DNA of 64,000 nucleotides from Benincasa hispida. Taxonomy: Eukaryota > Streptophyta > Magnoliopsida > Cucurbitales > Cucurbitaceae. The notes beneath the pieces were generated by a model that ran no database searches, had not been told where the DNA came from, and saw only the letters and a program-made list of their open reading frames with translations. A program made the translations under genes and the position numbers. The DNA lies in assembly GCF_009727055.1 (NCBI RefSeq), contig NC_052353.1, positions 60,993,371 through 61,057,370 on the forward strand. The letters are read 5' to 3'. This document shows, piece after piece, positions 12,501-27,500 of the stretch. Position 1 is the stretch's first letter; each line of letters starts with the position of its first letter.

Positions 12501-15500
12501 CCACTTATCATGCCAAAATTTGATTTTTTTTTTTTTTTTTTTTCCACCACCTTGCTTTTAAATGGATAAAAAGCTCATAAGAAAGCACTGTTTTTAGAAA
12601 TTTCAACCCAAGGCCATAAACAGTCATAAATTTTTTTTTTTTTTGAAAAGGAAACAGCCTTTATTAATCAATAAAAATAGTACAAGAGATGAGTACTTTG
12701 ATAATAAAGGCGAATACAAAGAATCAAACAAGAAACCAAAGGATCAGTAGGGGAAGAGCAGTCTAATGAGACAATACAAGGAAAATCTTGCAAACGGACA
12801 ATGTAAAGAACTAAGCTACAAAGATCTAAATTACATCAAAGAAATTAAGACAGTTAAGAATACTAATGAAAGAGAGGCTGCTATCTCTATCGCCGGTGCT
12901 TCAATTAGTCTTCCATTTGATAGAAAGGCTGCCAATTTAAACTTATGTCTTGCAAGGAATAGGCTTCAAAGTAATTAGAAAGGGAGCACCAAAGAGAGGT
13001 GTTGAGTTTTGTCACCTCAAAGCAAGCAAACCAAAGAGTTTCCTTCCCATTGAACACTCTTTAATTTCTTTCAAACCAGATTTCAACCAGCACTGCTTTT
13101 ACCCCATTAATCCATAGTAAATTGGAGTATTTCTTCAGCATAGGACCTGAAAGTAATTGTTGTACATTGCTTCTAAAAGAAATATCAAAGACCCAAGAAG
13201 TGTTGAAGCAATTAAGGAATTCTTTCCAGCAGTTGAAGGCAAAACAGCAGTCAAAGAATAAGTGTTGAAGGTCTTCTTCAGCTGATTTACAAAGGACATG
13301 CCAATTGGGGGAGATAGAATAGCAAGGCAGCTTTTTTTGCAGCACCGAGGAACAATTTAGGGTTCCAAACAGCATTATCCAAACTGTTATATTAACTCTT
13401 CGAGGGCTGTTGGACTTCCAAAGACTCTTGTGAAGGCTGGCTGAAATTGGGATGGTCTCAGAAAGGTGATTAACCAGTGATTTAACTGAAAAAGAGCCAT
13501 TTTTTTTCAAGGGACCAAATGCGAGTGTCTTCCCTATTGGATAATTTTTGCTTTACCAATAGTGCTAGTAGGGATTGGAACTCTAAAATCTCATCATCTT
13601 TTAGGTCTCTTCTAAAGTTTGGAGTCCATGAGGAAGTGTGATAGTCCCAAAAGTGTGATACTGAACCGTTGGGAAGTGATGTTAAGCCAAAAAGGGAAGG
13701 AAATCTGTCGTTTAACTTAAAAGAATCCAGCCAAGGGTCTTGCCAAAATGCAATTCTGGTTCCATTCCCCATTTTAAAGTCTGCCAGCTCCTCAATATTC
13801 AACCAAGATCTTGAGATATTTATCCAAGGGCTTCGAAGACTGCAATGGACCTTGCCAGAAGTGTGCCAACCAAATTGACTGCTACCATGGATACTCAAAA
13901 TAACTTGACTCCAAAGGGAGGGTTGCTCTTTTAGAAACCTCCAACCCCATTTGGCTAGTAAAGCCATGTTTTTAGCTTTTAAACCTCCAATTCCGAGTCC
14001 CCCATCTGCTTGTTTCTTAGAGACTAGCTCCCACTTTGCTAAATGATTTATCTTTCCCCCTATAAAGCCTTCCCAAAAAAAGTTTCTGATGATTCTTTCA
14101 ATGGCTGAAATCACATTTTTAGGCATAAAAAAAGAGGACATGTAGTAAGTTGGGACGTTGGCAAGGATTGAGTTGCACAAGGTAGCTCTTCCACCTCTTG
14201 ATAAGTTGTATCTTCTCCATTTGTCAAGTTTTTTATGAACTTTATCAATGACCGGCTGCCAAAACAACAATTTCTTTGGGTACCCGCAAGAGGAAGACCC
14301 AAATATATGAAAGGAAAGTGTGTTAATTGGAAATTCAGCCTTGAAGCTACTGCCCTCAACTTAGAATCTTCAATATTTAACCATGGCAGATTTTTCCCAA
14401 TTAACTTTCTGCCCCGAGCACCACTCAAACAAAGTAATAGAGTTTTTAAGATTGTCTAGCATGTCATCGTCGTACTTACAAAAAAGTAGAGTATCATCAG
14501 CAAACTGAAGAATAGAGAGTTGAACCTTGTTTTTTCCAACCACAAAGCCTTCAAACAGCCCTTTTTCTTGGATTCTGGCAACCAAAACACTAAGCAAGTC
14601 GCTAACCAAAAGATAAAGGAAGGGGGATAAGGGGTCACCTTGTCTAATTCCCCTTGTAGCCCTAATCCTTCCTCTTGGCCTTCCGTTAATGAAGATGGAA
14701 AACATTGGATTAGAGATACAACCCAAAATCCAAGATATCCATTTGGGGTGGAAGTTCCTTTCTTTAAGGGTTTTTTCAAGAAAATCGCAATCCACTCTAT
14801 CAAAAGCCTTTTCAAGGTCAAGCTTTAAAATCCAACCCTTTTTCTTCTTATTTCTGTAGTGTTCTACTGCCTCATTAGCTATTAAGACCGGATCAAGGAT
14901 TTGTCTCCCTTCATTGAAACAACTTTGAGTTTGACTTATAAGGCTAGGCATTACTTTCTTGAGTCTTTCTGCAAGTAGTTTAGCTATAATCTTATAGATT
15001 ATAGTAGATAGGCTAATAGGTCTAAAGTCTTTCACTAACACTGCCTCTGATTTCTTCTGGATTAGGCAAATAAAATTTTCTTTGATACAAGAATTGAGCT
15101 TTCCATTGCGGTAAAAATCATCAAATAAAGTCCTTTAGTAAATCCCAAAATTTTAGGATAAATTCAATGGTGAATCCATCCCGTCCTGGAGCTTTGTTTC
15201 TCCCCAACATCTTTACTGCTTCTTTAATTTCTGCCAAATTAAATCTGGAAATCAGCCCCATATTCTGATCTGAAAAGACCCTTGGCCATTTCAAATTCTG
15301 AGGTATATATCGTGATCCTTGACTTTTTGAGTAGAGATTACTGTAAAAGTCGATAATTAGGGTTTCCACTTCTCTGAAAGTCTTTGTAGCTTCCCCTTGG
15401 CCATTGACTAATTCTGTTATTAGGTTTTTCCTTTTCTTGGCTGCAAGAAAACGGTGGAAAAATGTTGTATTTTCATCACCCAATAGTAACCAATTCAGTT

Positions 15501-18500
15501 TGCTCTTTTGAATAAGATCTCTTTCCTCTGTTTGGTAAAAGAAAATTAAATCTGCTTTTAGGGAGATTCTTAAATCTTCCTTAAGAGAGGGTTCCTCTCG
15601 AGACTCCATGATCATATCTCTTTTTCGGATTTCTTCTAGTAGTGCATCTTCATTAGCTTTCTGCTGCTTAGTTTTTTCAACATACCATCTTTTAAGGGCT
15701 TGTTTTAGTTTTCTTAATCTGAATGAGAACATAAAACCAGCCTACCCTTGCTGATTCTCCAGGCTTAGAGCTCGTTTAATAATTCTGCAACACTCCTTAT
15801 TAAGTAGCCAACTATTACAAAATCTAAAAGGGAAGGGGCCCCATTCAACAGCTCCAGCTTCAAACAATAGAGGAAAATGATCAGAAATTGGTCTAGCTTG
15901 TCTCGAGACTCTTGAATTTTCAAAAATATCATCCCAATTACTTGTGATGAAGAATATGTCAATGAGTGACCTTAAGACTGTTTCTCCTTCTTGTGACCAA
16001 GAGAATCTTCCATTTGACATAGGAATTTCAAGTAGGTTTGTATTTCTAATGAAATTATTAAATTGTCTGATTTCTCTAGTTGCTCTTCCTACTGAAAATC
16101 TTTCTTGTCTTCTTCGAATACAGTTAAAATCCCCACCAATACACCAAGCACTATCACATCTTTCTGCTAATGAGGTTAATTCAACCCACAAATTTCTTCT
16201 TTCACTAAGACTGTTTGGTCTGTATACATTGGAAATCCAGCATAATTTCTTACAAATGGTGCTGCACTTTAATGTTAATGAGAATTCTGCCTTGAAGACC
16301 TCCAAAACTACAATCTTGCTTTCATCCCACAAAAAGAGAATGCCCCCTGATCTGCCTTGTGATTCTACAAATGCCCAGCCCACCTCCTTAGAACTCCAAA
16401 TGCTTTTTATGAAAGGGAGGTCGAAGCTGTCCTTTTTTAATTCTTGGAGTAGAACAACATCCGGATTTATTTTCCTCAGTAGTTTTTTTTATAACTAATC
16501 TTTTAGTTTTATCTCCAAGGCCCCTAATATTCCTTGAAATGATCTTCATTTGCTAATTTTGTATCAGAACAATATCAGAAGGGCAGTAGGCAATCCTGAT
16601 TATTCCAGGACAATGTCACAAATATTTAAGAAAGAGTTGAGCTCTTGGGGTAATTCGGCAAGGGTTGGAGGGGTTAAAGTTTCTGAATCTTGTACCTCCT
16701 CATTATGGAAAAGCAAATTCAGGTTTAATATGGCATCTTTTTTATCTTCTAAGCCCTTGAATTTCAAATTATGATCCTCAAAGTCTAGGTCTTCACTGCT
16801 GACACTAACTATTGAGACTTCATCAAAGTCTTGTGGTAGCTTTCTAGAATCAGAGATAGGAGATCCTTGCACATAAAGGAAAGAAGGATCTAAGTTTTTA
16901 CCCAACTAAGGAGTGACTAAAGAAGGAAAAGGGGGAGGATTTACTGACCTTTCTGACTTGTCAAGAGGGACTTGCACCCGGGCGCAACAATCTTCCAACA
17001 AATCAGAATTTGCAATTAAAGACCATGTTTTAACAGTGGAGCTTCTTCTTCTTTCGAAGTATTTGGGAAATGGTTTGAGAAGGTGAGAGCTTCGGCTATA
17101 GAGGGCCTCTGAATCTCCTTCCAAAATCTTCAAGGACTTATTCAACTTCCGGGGAGGTAAACTGAACAGGGGAAGGCTCTTCCTCTTTTGAATTTAATGT
17201 AGGTGTCTCTTCGATATCATCTGAGCAGCCATTTACTTTTAACCGAGGGTGATGCTTCAATTTCCTCGACTTTTCAAATGAAATTTTGTTTACTGTCGAA
17301 CTGGGATATGTTTTCACGCAGGGTGGTTGGTCTTTCTCCCGAAATGCTGGTAGTTTTTTCACTTTGGGGCCAGGTAGATCTGAAGGTGAGAGGTATAAGA
17401 CAGTCGAATTAATTTCCTGTCCTTCCAAGGAATTTGAACCGTCGGGTCTTTGGCTTTTTTCTGGAATAATTATTTTAGGAGGGCTTATAGATGAAGTGTT
17501 TTTAGTAATAAGTAAAGGAGTGACTGATGGAGTAATCGAGGGAATGGCTGTTGGACTTCCCGTGGGAGAGATTTGGGTTTCTATTGCCTCACTCCTCATT
17601 ATTCTCTTCCTTCTCTCTTCTTAATGAATTCTCTTCCTTCTCTCTCCACATGTTCACACCTAACCGGTTATGGACTTCGGACAGAGTGACTTCTGATTGG
17701 CCAGCCATTTTTTCTGGCAAGCTGCCTCCACCTTTTTCCTGCAAGTATGTCCCCTGGCCTAACTTTTCCGGCGATCTGACATTGTTTGCATCTAGAGGAT
17801 TCATCAATACCTTTGAAAGCAGGGGATTCCTTACACAATTCGTGTGATTTACTGTTGTATCAAGAAAAGACCAATCTTCACCTGCACTTGAATGGTTTAA
17901 GCCTTCATCGATCTTAACCTAGTTTAAACGAGCTAAGTCAACCGGGTTGTGGAAGTCATTTTCATCCAGAATTCTCTTAGCTTTTCTTAGAGGATCCAAG
18001 AACTCTATATCCCCAAAGTGTAGAAATATATTACCTCTGTTTTCCTCTGATATTTCTATGGTTGCTGGCAGAAAACCACAAATGTTCTTCTTGACTTTAA
18101 TCTTTGCTTCAGCCACATTGAGTAGATTTAGTGTTTCAATTGCAATGGCTTCTAATCCTCCAAAATAAGTACCTATTGCTTCAAATGTTTGCTTGCACCA
18201 ATAATCCAAAGGCAGGTTTTTAATGGATATCCACCCTCTATATCCTTTTATTGATCTTGGTCGGCTGTGGAGAGATTTGTTCCATCTTTCGAATTTCAGG
18301 TGTAAATGCCCTACTCTTTGCCATCTTCCCGGTTGTTTCTATTAAGACTTCCAGATTTCCTTTTTCCAATTTAAGTAGAGCATATTCTGCTGATAAAGGG
18401 TTAATTATAACATTAAAATTGGACCAAGTCTTAATTACCTTTGAAACTTCCAGCCATTGATTGGATTCGAATAGCCTTGAGACTATCCATAAGTTGCTGA

Positions 18501-21500
18501 AATCTTCTTTAAGTACTTCTTGATTTTTTTTGGTCCAAAATTTTGCCTTGCTCTGATTTTTGAGAGCCAGAACATGAAGGGTGCTCTGTTTTGAACTGTT
18601 TATCAGGCTAGTATGTTGAGACAGGGGTGGTGATGATGGATATGCCTTGGGTTTTTTACCTCTTACTATATCCACAAAACTAGTTGAAGGCTTCAGTTGG
18701 TCTTTCAAAGCATCACTTTCTTCTTTTAATTTCAGGGATCCGCTTAGCATGTTAACAAAAGAGAGCCAACCTAAATTAAGGTTACCTGATGGAACATGAA
18801 TGAAGAGTCTTCCTCCAGTCGCCGGCCAAACCACACATCTTATTAGCCACCTTGAAGAAACACGAATTTTTGAAAGCTTCATTACTCCATAAGTGTCTTA
18901 ACCACTTTTGACAAAGAAACTGGATGTTGGGAGTTTCATAAGAGCAGAAATGTTCTCCACAAACCACAGAAGCTGTGATGTAGATAAAGATATATGCTTC
19001 TTGGCTTCCACGTCTTCAATGATGAAATTTTCTTCTGGTAGGTGAGCACAGAAATGGACTTCATTTATCCTGCAGCTAATGACTTCCAAAGGAGAGTTAA
19101 ACGGCTGAGCTGGGGAAGTGGAGTTAAGGATCTTGGGTAAGGAGGTTGGGAGGGGGTTTAACTTGGCCATGAAGATTGGGTGTGGAGGAAGGCAAGAGGA
19201 CAGAAGGAGAGTAGTCAGAGGCTGATCAGAGGGGTGAATAGGCCGGAGCTAGAAGGGGATGGTAGAAGGGGATGGGAAAGGAGAGGGGAGAGAGGAGAGA
19301 GCATTTTCTATGGAACAAGATTAATAACTTCCATTGAGATTAAAATGAAAGAATACCCATGTCATAAATACTATCAATAACCAACTTCCATAGTGCATTT
19401 TCTTCCATTAAAAAGGGTCATAACTTTTTTAAATTTTTTTGGAAACAAAAACATAATTTTTCATTGAAATAATGAAATGAGACTAATGCTCAAACTACAA
19501 AAGAGGATACAAAAACATAAAGCTACCAGAAGGGCATTGTTCTTTTGCTGCAAACTGCACACTCTCAGACCCTATATTGAAGAGGAAGAGAAGTCCAACT
19601 CCATTTAACCAAATGGCTTCCTTTCTATCTGATAAGCTTCACCCTTCCAAAAAAAGTTCCTCACAAATTTTTCCATGTCAACTATCACCTTAATAGGCGC
19701 TTTGAAAACTGAAAAACGGTAGATGGGCAAACTATTCAAGGAAGAGTTTGATAGTGTAAGTCTACCAGCCTTTGATAGACAGGTGTGTTTCCACTTTTCT
19801 AGCTTAGCTTTGAACTTGTCTAACATAGGAACCCAGAAGCCTTTTGATCAAAAATTACCCCCGAGTGGCACTTCCAGGTAATTAGTTGGGAGCTCTTCCA
19901 TTTACAGCCCATCGAAACAACCCAATCCATCACTTCATCCTTAATAACATTTAAACCCACTAAGAAAGTACCTTCTGCAATGTCAATTAAGAAAGCACCT
20001 TCAGAAAAATCCTTAATAACATTTTCTGCGAGGAAGGAAACAGTTTTCCGCAATGTCAATTTGCCTAAAATGTTTTAATTCTACCGAAAGATGTAGTCCA
20101 GAGGATCAATAGGCTTTTCAGCAACTTCAGCTTCTCCATGAATCTATAACCAGGCCACCCTAACACGTGCATAACATCCCACCAATTTTAAACAAGTGAA
20201 CAAAAATATGGATGATCAAAGAAAATATTTTCAAATTTAAAGGGGATGGGGGCCCCACTTCTGCCAGCCAAAGGACATAAACAAGGGAAATTACTTGGAA
20301 GTCCGGCAGGAAAGTCTCAATAGGGACATCTCCTTAAAAGGATCAAGTTTTCAAATTCTCTTTTAATTATTTCTTTATTTTAACTACATCTAGGAGCTCG
20401 TATCCTAAGAATATAAATTTCTTTTTATAATATCAACAAGAAGCTATATTTTATTCAAAAATAATAATAATAGAGATGGTTTTTTTTTTAACAAGAAAAG
20501 AAAGTTTAATGTTATAATAAAAAGAGACTAACGCTCAATATGTATAAATTCTACGAGGAAGTAAAATTTTTTTAAACAAAATTGAAATACAATCTCAAAC
20601 GATTACAGTAGAACAACAAAGCATGGCAAATAAGACAAATATCATGTAAAGAAAATCAACACAAGATTAAGGAGGTATTTGGGACGTTGGCTTGGTTTAG
20701 CTAGGCTTGAGTTTGTAAAAATTGCCCAACCCACTTTTATATAAATTTTTGTTTTGGAAATAGAAATTGTGAATTAACACCGTAACTTGGAAAAAAGGGG
20801 GAAAAAATAAAAAAGAAACAGAAAGTTGGATTTTTTTTTACTGTCTAAATAGTTGCCACCATATTATTTGTTTTAGAACTTCAAAATAGTTCTCCATAAA
20901 ACGAAGAAAAAAGGACGGTGGAAAAAAAAATAATAAAATAAATAGGTGCCAAAAAGTTGCAAAATATACTTTTACTTAATTGTGTTCACATCTCAAATTG
21001 CACCCTTCTTTTATTCATTTGGTCCACTGTGTGGTCAGGGAGGGAAGAGACATATTTTGATTGACTTCCCTCGAAAATCATGTTGCTCTCTTTTCAATAG
21101 GGAAGCGATGGATGTGGTCTCTTTTCTTTCTTTGCCGGAGGGTACTCCTTTAGGCGTGGGAGAAAAGATGTGAGCATCCAAAGTCCCAATCCTCTAGAGG
21201 CTTCTTGTGTAAGTCTTTTTTTGGTAGTTTGGTTGATCCTTCTCCTTAAGAGCGTTGGTCTTTTCGGTGCTTTGGAGGATTAAGATCCTTAGGAAAATGA
21301 GGTTCTTTACTTGGCAAGTTTTACATGGTCAAGCTAACATAATGGATCGGCTTGTGACGAAGATACCCTAGCTTGTTGGACTTTTCTTTTGTATTCTTTG
21401 TTGGAAGGCAGAGGAAGACCTCGACCATATTCTCTAGCTTTGTGAGTTTGCGAGTTCCATTTGGAATTTATTCTTCCAAATTTGTGGAATCTTATATACT

Positions 21501-24500
21501 CGTCACAGAGATACTAGTGTTATGATCGAGGGGTTCCTCCTCAATCCGTCTCGGCAAAAGAAAGGTATTTTTTTATGACTTGCAAGGGTGAATGATCTTA
21601 TGGGTTTTGTAGGGTAAGCAGAATAGTAGGGTATTTAGAGGAATGCAAAGGAACCCTAGTGAGATTTGGTCCCTCACTCGCTTTCATATTTCTCTGTGGG
21701 CTTCAATTGCAAAAACCTTTTATAATTATTCTCTAGGCTTTTGTTACATAGACGAAGCTCCCTTTTCCTGGGGTTGATTTTTTGTATGCCTTTCTATCCT
21801 TTCATTTTTTAAAAAAAGTTGTTTCCATAAAATTTACACTAAAAAAATGAGAATTGAGACTCCTCTGATGATTCAAATTAGGAAGAAGTTATGCCCAAGA
21901 TCTACGAACACATAGCCTTTGAAGGGTCAACACGAAAATTGAAAGGTATGGAAGAAGAATCTGAAATCCATGCAAAAAATTTATAAGCCATAGGAAGATG
22001 TGAAATTGCACCCGTCCGAAGCTATCCCACTAACAATCAATCCCCCATGACGTAACAAATGAAGTATGTGTCTACCATTAATACCCTAAGTGAAACCACA
22101 ACTAAGAATGAAGAGAAGCATCAAAAAAACCATCTAGCAAGCTTCACAAACACAATCTTTTGACAACCCAGGAAATTCATGACAAAGAAGATAGGTTCAG
22201 GCCTACTTTTTTGACACAACTCACGCAACACAATCCAAAACTAGTCCCAACAGGGTTCGGTGGATTGCACCTTAGTGGTGGTTAGAAAACAGCGCGATCC
22301 AATTCAAACATCATCCCTAATAGCTTGTTGATGTGCAGTTGATTACCATCCGACAAAATTATGGGTTTTTTAGGCCAAATAAATGCAACTCAAATAGCAT
22401 TAATAAGTATATAAAGACAAACCTAGAGCACCTCCAGCAGACAGAGAACGAGGCAAATTACGCTTATGCTCCTCTTCATATAGCCTTTTGTACATGGAAA
22501 CCTACATTGATCATAAAGCACAAAGATTTTCCTAATGAGAAAGAAAGAGCATAAAATATCCATAAATAAATCAACAGGTAGGGACAAATATAAAAAAAAA
22601 AAAAAATATACATATATATATATAATGGAACCAATCCCATATCCAAAAATAGAAAAAGAAAAGAAAATGAGCAACAATTTTATTTTGAGTTCAATAACAT
22701 TTCGAGCTAGGAAATTCAAACATCTGATCTCTTAGTCAAAGGTATATGCCTAAGTTGACATAAAATTAACAGCAACGAAGGACTAAGAATACATTGAAGG
22801 GACAGGCAGCAGAAAAATTGATGTAGAGTTAATAAACCTCTGTTGTAATATTAATTATTAAAGCCGGAACCTTAATTTTAGAAGAGTAGTTATACTTGTA
22901 ACCCGCTGCCTAGGTCATTAAACCAACTTACTGGTTCAGCCGGTCACCCTCATTATGTATAAATAGGCTTCCATTTAATGATATATTCAGACTATTCTCT
23001 TAAGTTCTTGGTGTATTACATCAAAAATATTATAAATTCCATCAACCAATTAGAAAAAGCACAAAATCTAATGCAAATCAACAATGCCCTCAAACTTTCT
23101 CGTTGAATTTAATGCAACACAAACTTGCAAGTTTGCAACATCTAAATATATTGTTTTCCTCAAGATTCCATTAAACAAGTCCCATGTCAGACGTAAAGTT
23201 ACTAATCAAGCCATGACACTAGCCAAGAATCCCAAGATTTAATAAGTCTAGGTGAAGCTATATTTGAGGATTTTGAGAACCAAAAAAGCACTTGATAAGA
23301 AATAAAACAAGAAAACAGGAAGGGACGGGACCATCTAAGAAGTGATATTCAAGACAAACTCACGGAAGCATGAAGGGACTCAATCATCTGTCCCTGCTCT
23401 TCAACTTTTTTTAACACTGCTTCAACTCTAGACGCAGCTTCTTGAGTTTTCCTTTTCAGTTCAACCTCCAAGTTCTCCTATTTTTCCACAATACTCAGGA
23501 TCTTGCGATAAAAAATCACAGGAAGAAAGCAATCGGGAAAAAGAAATGGTGACAAACCTTGAAATCAAGCTCTGCATCTTGAAGCTGCACAGAAAGTTTA
23601 CGTACAAGGCTTCTAAGCTGGACATTCTGTTCAACTAATCCATTTATGTCCTTGAAGGTTAACTGCTTAAATTATTTACCAGAAAGATATTAATAATTGT
23701 GCAGTACTAATATTAATTATTTTCACGTTGAGAAATATTCAGCGTGAGGCATACAAGATATTCAGAAATAACTCTATCAGCATCAGATTCCACGTTGATC
23801 TCTAAGGACGTAGTTTTTGAAAGATTCTCAAGAACATCATGTCCTGCATATCCACAGCGAAGTTGCACATCTCGACATTCCTTTAGAAGAATTGTAATCT
23901 AAAAATGTTAATAAAACCGTGGTTAGTGATGGTACTGGAACAATATCAAGTACACAATAGAAAAACCTTCAAACAACACTTCATCATGTAGTGGTAAATA
24001 GTATATACATGACTGCTTCCAAATTGTAGCAATAGAGCATCAAAAAGAAAATTGTACACAGTTCTCAAATATTTATGCACAAATGGCACTGTCGGTGACT
24101 CAGCACATCAAGGGAACACTTCGCAGCAAGTAATATACATATATAAATATATACATACATATATTATATTATATTATATTATATTTTATATACAGTGATA
24201 AGAAACAATTTCACTGATGTATGAAATTACAAAAGGAAAGGGGAGAGAGAGTCCCCAAACCAAAGGAGTTACAAAAGAGAATCACAACTATTAAGATTTG
24301 AAATATTTAGACAATTTACACCAAGAGATAGCAATATAGATTACATGGTCTAAGAAAACGTGGAAGTGTTCGACTTTTTTGTTGAAGAGACGGTTGTTAT
24401 GTTCGAGCCAAATCACCACAAAAAAGCTCTAACGAACTGTTTCCAGAGAAGGCCCTTTCTACCCTTGAAAGGGTGGCTGTCAAGAACAAGGTATAGAAAA

Positions 24501-27500
24501 TGGGTAACATCATTAGGAAAGACCTGACACGAGTTGAATGCACAAAGAATGTGGTTCCAAAGCTTCTTGGAGAAAGGGCAGAACATGAAGAGATGACTTT
24601 GGTTTTCCATGTCATTCTTACAAAGGGAGCACCAATAGGGTGAAAGCGTCACTATGGGGAGGCGGCACTGCAGTTTGTTGGAAGTGAGGACTGCTTTATG
24701 AGCAAGCTCCCAAAGGAAAATTTTAATTTTTTTTAGATATTGGTCGGATTAAATAGCACCTGTCGGGCCCTCATATAAATTGGTGCCATTAATGGATACA
24801 GTCTGTACTTCAACAACAATCTAATTTTATAATATGAAAGTTCAGATGGAAAACACCATTCAGCAACAATCTAATTTTATAATCTGAAGGTTCAGATGGA
24901 AACCGTCACTTCAAATATCTCTTACGCACATTAGAAAAGAAATCAACTGAAACAACTACAGATTTATATGTAATATTGTTCATCCCAGCCCAAAAAACAT
25001 CTCAAGAGTAGAATAGGAAAAACAACCTTTATATCAAATGATTTGAAGACATAAGCCCAATGTCTTATACTACTAAATTCACAACTCGGAGGACAAATGA
25101 TATTCAGGTGATAGGGGATTGATTGAAAATTCTTAAAAGGATTTAACCAATTCCATAGGAATTCCTTCACAATAATCATGAGCATTGATTCAGCAACTCC
25201 CAGAAAGATGCAAAAAAACAAACAAACAAAAACAAATGATACAAGGATCGTAAAACAAAATACTCCAAGCAAAAGAAAGGCAGAAAAGGCGACGCTATAA
25301 GCCAAAAAACAAATGGCTGGAAAAATAAATGCTCCCCAAAATCAGCAAAGGCCTTGAATGAAGAAAGCATTAAATGCATTAAAAAGAATGCACCATGAAG
25401 AAGCGTTGAGTCGAGCAATCTCAAAACGAACCCACCAAGCAGAATATTAACATGACAGACCCTTTGAATTCTCAAACTGAGGATGCTTCCAACAAAAGCA
25501 AAACTTGCAACTTTACATCCTGAGCTATTTGATTGTGGAACATCAAGACAAAGAAATGTCACCCACTCAAAAAACCTCAATCAAATAATCAAACTTGGAA
25601 GGGGATTGAGAGGTGTAAAACTCTTAGGTTTGAGAAAGAATCAGAATACTTTATTCATTCACCAAAGATATGAATATATACAAGTGTACAAAGCATAAAA
25701 AAGAAAAATATCACAAAATATTTACAAGAATGGAAAACCCTCACTATAGAATTATAACACTCCCCTCAAGTTGGAGCATATATGTTAATCATGCCCAACT
25801 TGTTACATAGATAATCTATACGTCTTCCATCCAATGCTTTCGTGAAGATATCTCCTAATTGTTCTCCAGACTTCACATATCCTGTAGATACCAACCCATG
25901 TTGAATTTTCTCACGTACAAAATGACAATCAACTTCAATATGTTTAGTCCTTTCATGAAATACTGGATTAGAAGCAATATGAAGTGTTGCTAGATTATCA
26001 CACCACAACTTTGTCGGTGTGGTGATTTCAAATCCCAACTCAACAAGAAGTTCATATATCCAAATCAATTCACACACAGATTGTGCTATTGCTCTATATT
26101 CTGATTCTGCACTTGAACATGACACCACATTTTGCTTCTTACTCTTCCAAGAAATCAAATTACCACCAACAAAAACACAATACTCTGAGGTTGATCTTCT
26201 GATCAACTGTAGGGCATGACATATACTAACTCACAATACTTACCGAATAGGCTATGTCGGGTCGAGTCACTGTAAGGTAATTAAGTTTTCCCACTAACCT
26301 CCTATATCTTTCAGGATCTTTTAGCAATTCTCCATCTTTTGTGAGCTGTAGGTTGGGCATCATTGGGGTACCACATGGCTTAGGTCCTAGCTTTTCTGTT
26401 TCAGTCAACAAGTCAAGTACATATTTTCTCTGTGATAATAGAATTCCTTTCTTGCTTCTTATTACCTCAATTCCTAAGAAGTATTTCAACATGTCCAAAT
26501 CTTTTGTGTGGAATTGACTATAAAGAAAGGTCTTTAGAGACTAAGCATCATCACCAGTAATCACAATATCATCCACATATACAACTAACAAGATGACACC
26601 ACATCAGATCTCTTAAAAAATACTGAATGATGTAACCTGCTCTTCCGCATTCCAAAGCTTTCAATCACCTAACTAAATTTACCAAACCAAGCTCGTAGGC
26701 TCTGCTTTAATCCATACAAGGATTTATGAAGGCGACACACCAATCCATTCTCCCCCTGAGCAAAAAACCCTGGTGGTTGCTCCATATACACCTCTTCTTG
26801 AAGATCACCATGAAGAAATGCATTTTTAATATCAAGTTGATGTAAAGGCCAATGATTGATTGAAGCTAACGAAATAAACAACCTCACAGAAGCCATTTTT
26901 GCTACAGGAGAAAAAGTATCAGCATAGTCAACGCCATAAGTTTGTGCGTAGCCTTTCGCTACGAGGCGCGCTTTTAACCGAGCAACAGAACCATCAGGAT
27001 CGACTTTAACTACAAACACCCATTTGCAACCGATAGTCTTCTTTCCTGCAGGGAGTGAAACTAAATCCCAAATACAATTATCATCTAAGGCAGTCATCTC
27101 CTCCACCATTGCGGCACACCAACCAGGATGAGACAAAGCCTCATGAACAATTTTCGGGATGGATATAGACTCTAAGGATGCAATGAATGAACATGTGGAA
27201 GGCGACAAATGGTTATATGAAACAAAAGAAGAAATAGGATGAGCACATGTATGTTTACCTTTACGAAGAGCAATAGGAAGATCATCACTCGTTTCTGGAT
27301 CCAATGACGAAGAAGACTCTGGTACAGGGCATGGAACTGAAGGAGGTTATCCTCGAGTATAGATTTTAATGGTGGGTGGAAGAGTAGAGGTAGCCACAGG
27401 TAGAGATGAATCAAGAAGAGGATTGGAAGGAGAAATAACTGTGTAGACAAGGAAATCATCCTCTAATTCCTTATGCTCCCCCTGACTCTTATTAAGACGG

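Larger units (their letters stand above)
12632..19360 (-). mobile_element. LINE2: full-length-type L1-clade LINE (ORF1 + ORF2), decayed
   Basis: About 6.7-kb minus-strand LINE inside the 10.2-kb NUA intron. Layout from the 5' end (right) is a pyrimidine-rich leader with ATGCTCTCTCC near 19300, ORF1 (19170 to about 16600), endonuclease (from 16549), linker, reverse transcriptase (15041-14370), thumb (14270-13482), zinc-binding C-terminus (13510-13061), 3'UTR and A tail at 12632. Candidate 9-bp target duplication GTCATAAAT lies at 12623-12631 and 19361-19369. Stops and frameshifts break both ORFs. Confidence 0.9.

Noticed and set aside
15944..16498. 184-codon plus-strand frame
   Set aside because: It is the antisense shadow of the LINE2 endonuclease, which has GGDFN and SDH on the minus strand.
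17203..17847. Open plus-strand frames of 70-112 codons opposite LINE2 ORF1
   Set aside because: They are antisense shadows of the Ser/Pro-rich ORF1; the minus-strand pieces match ORF1 of LINE3 and LINE4.
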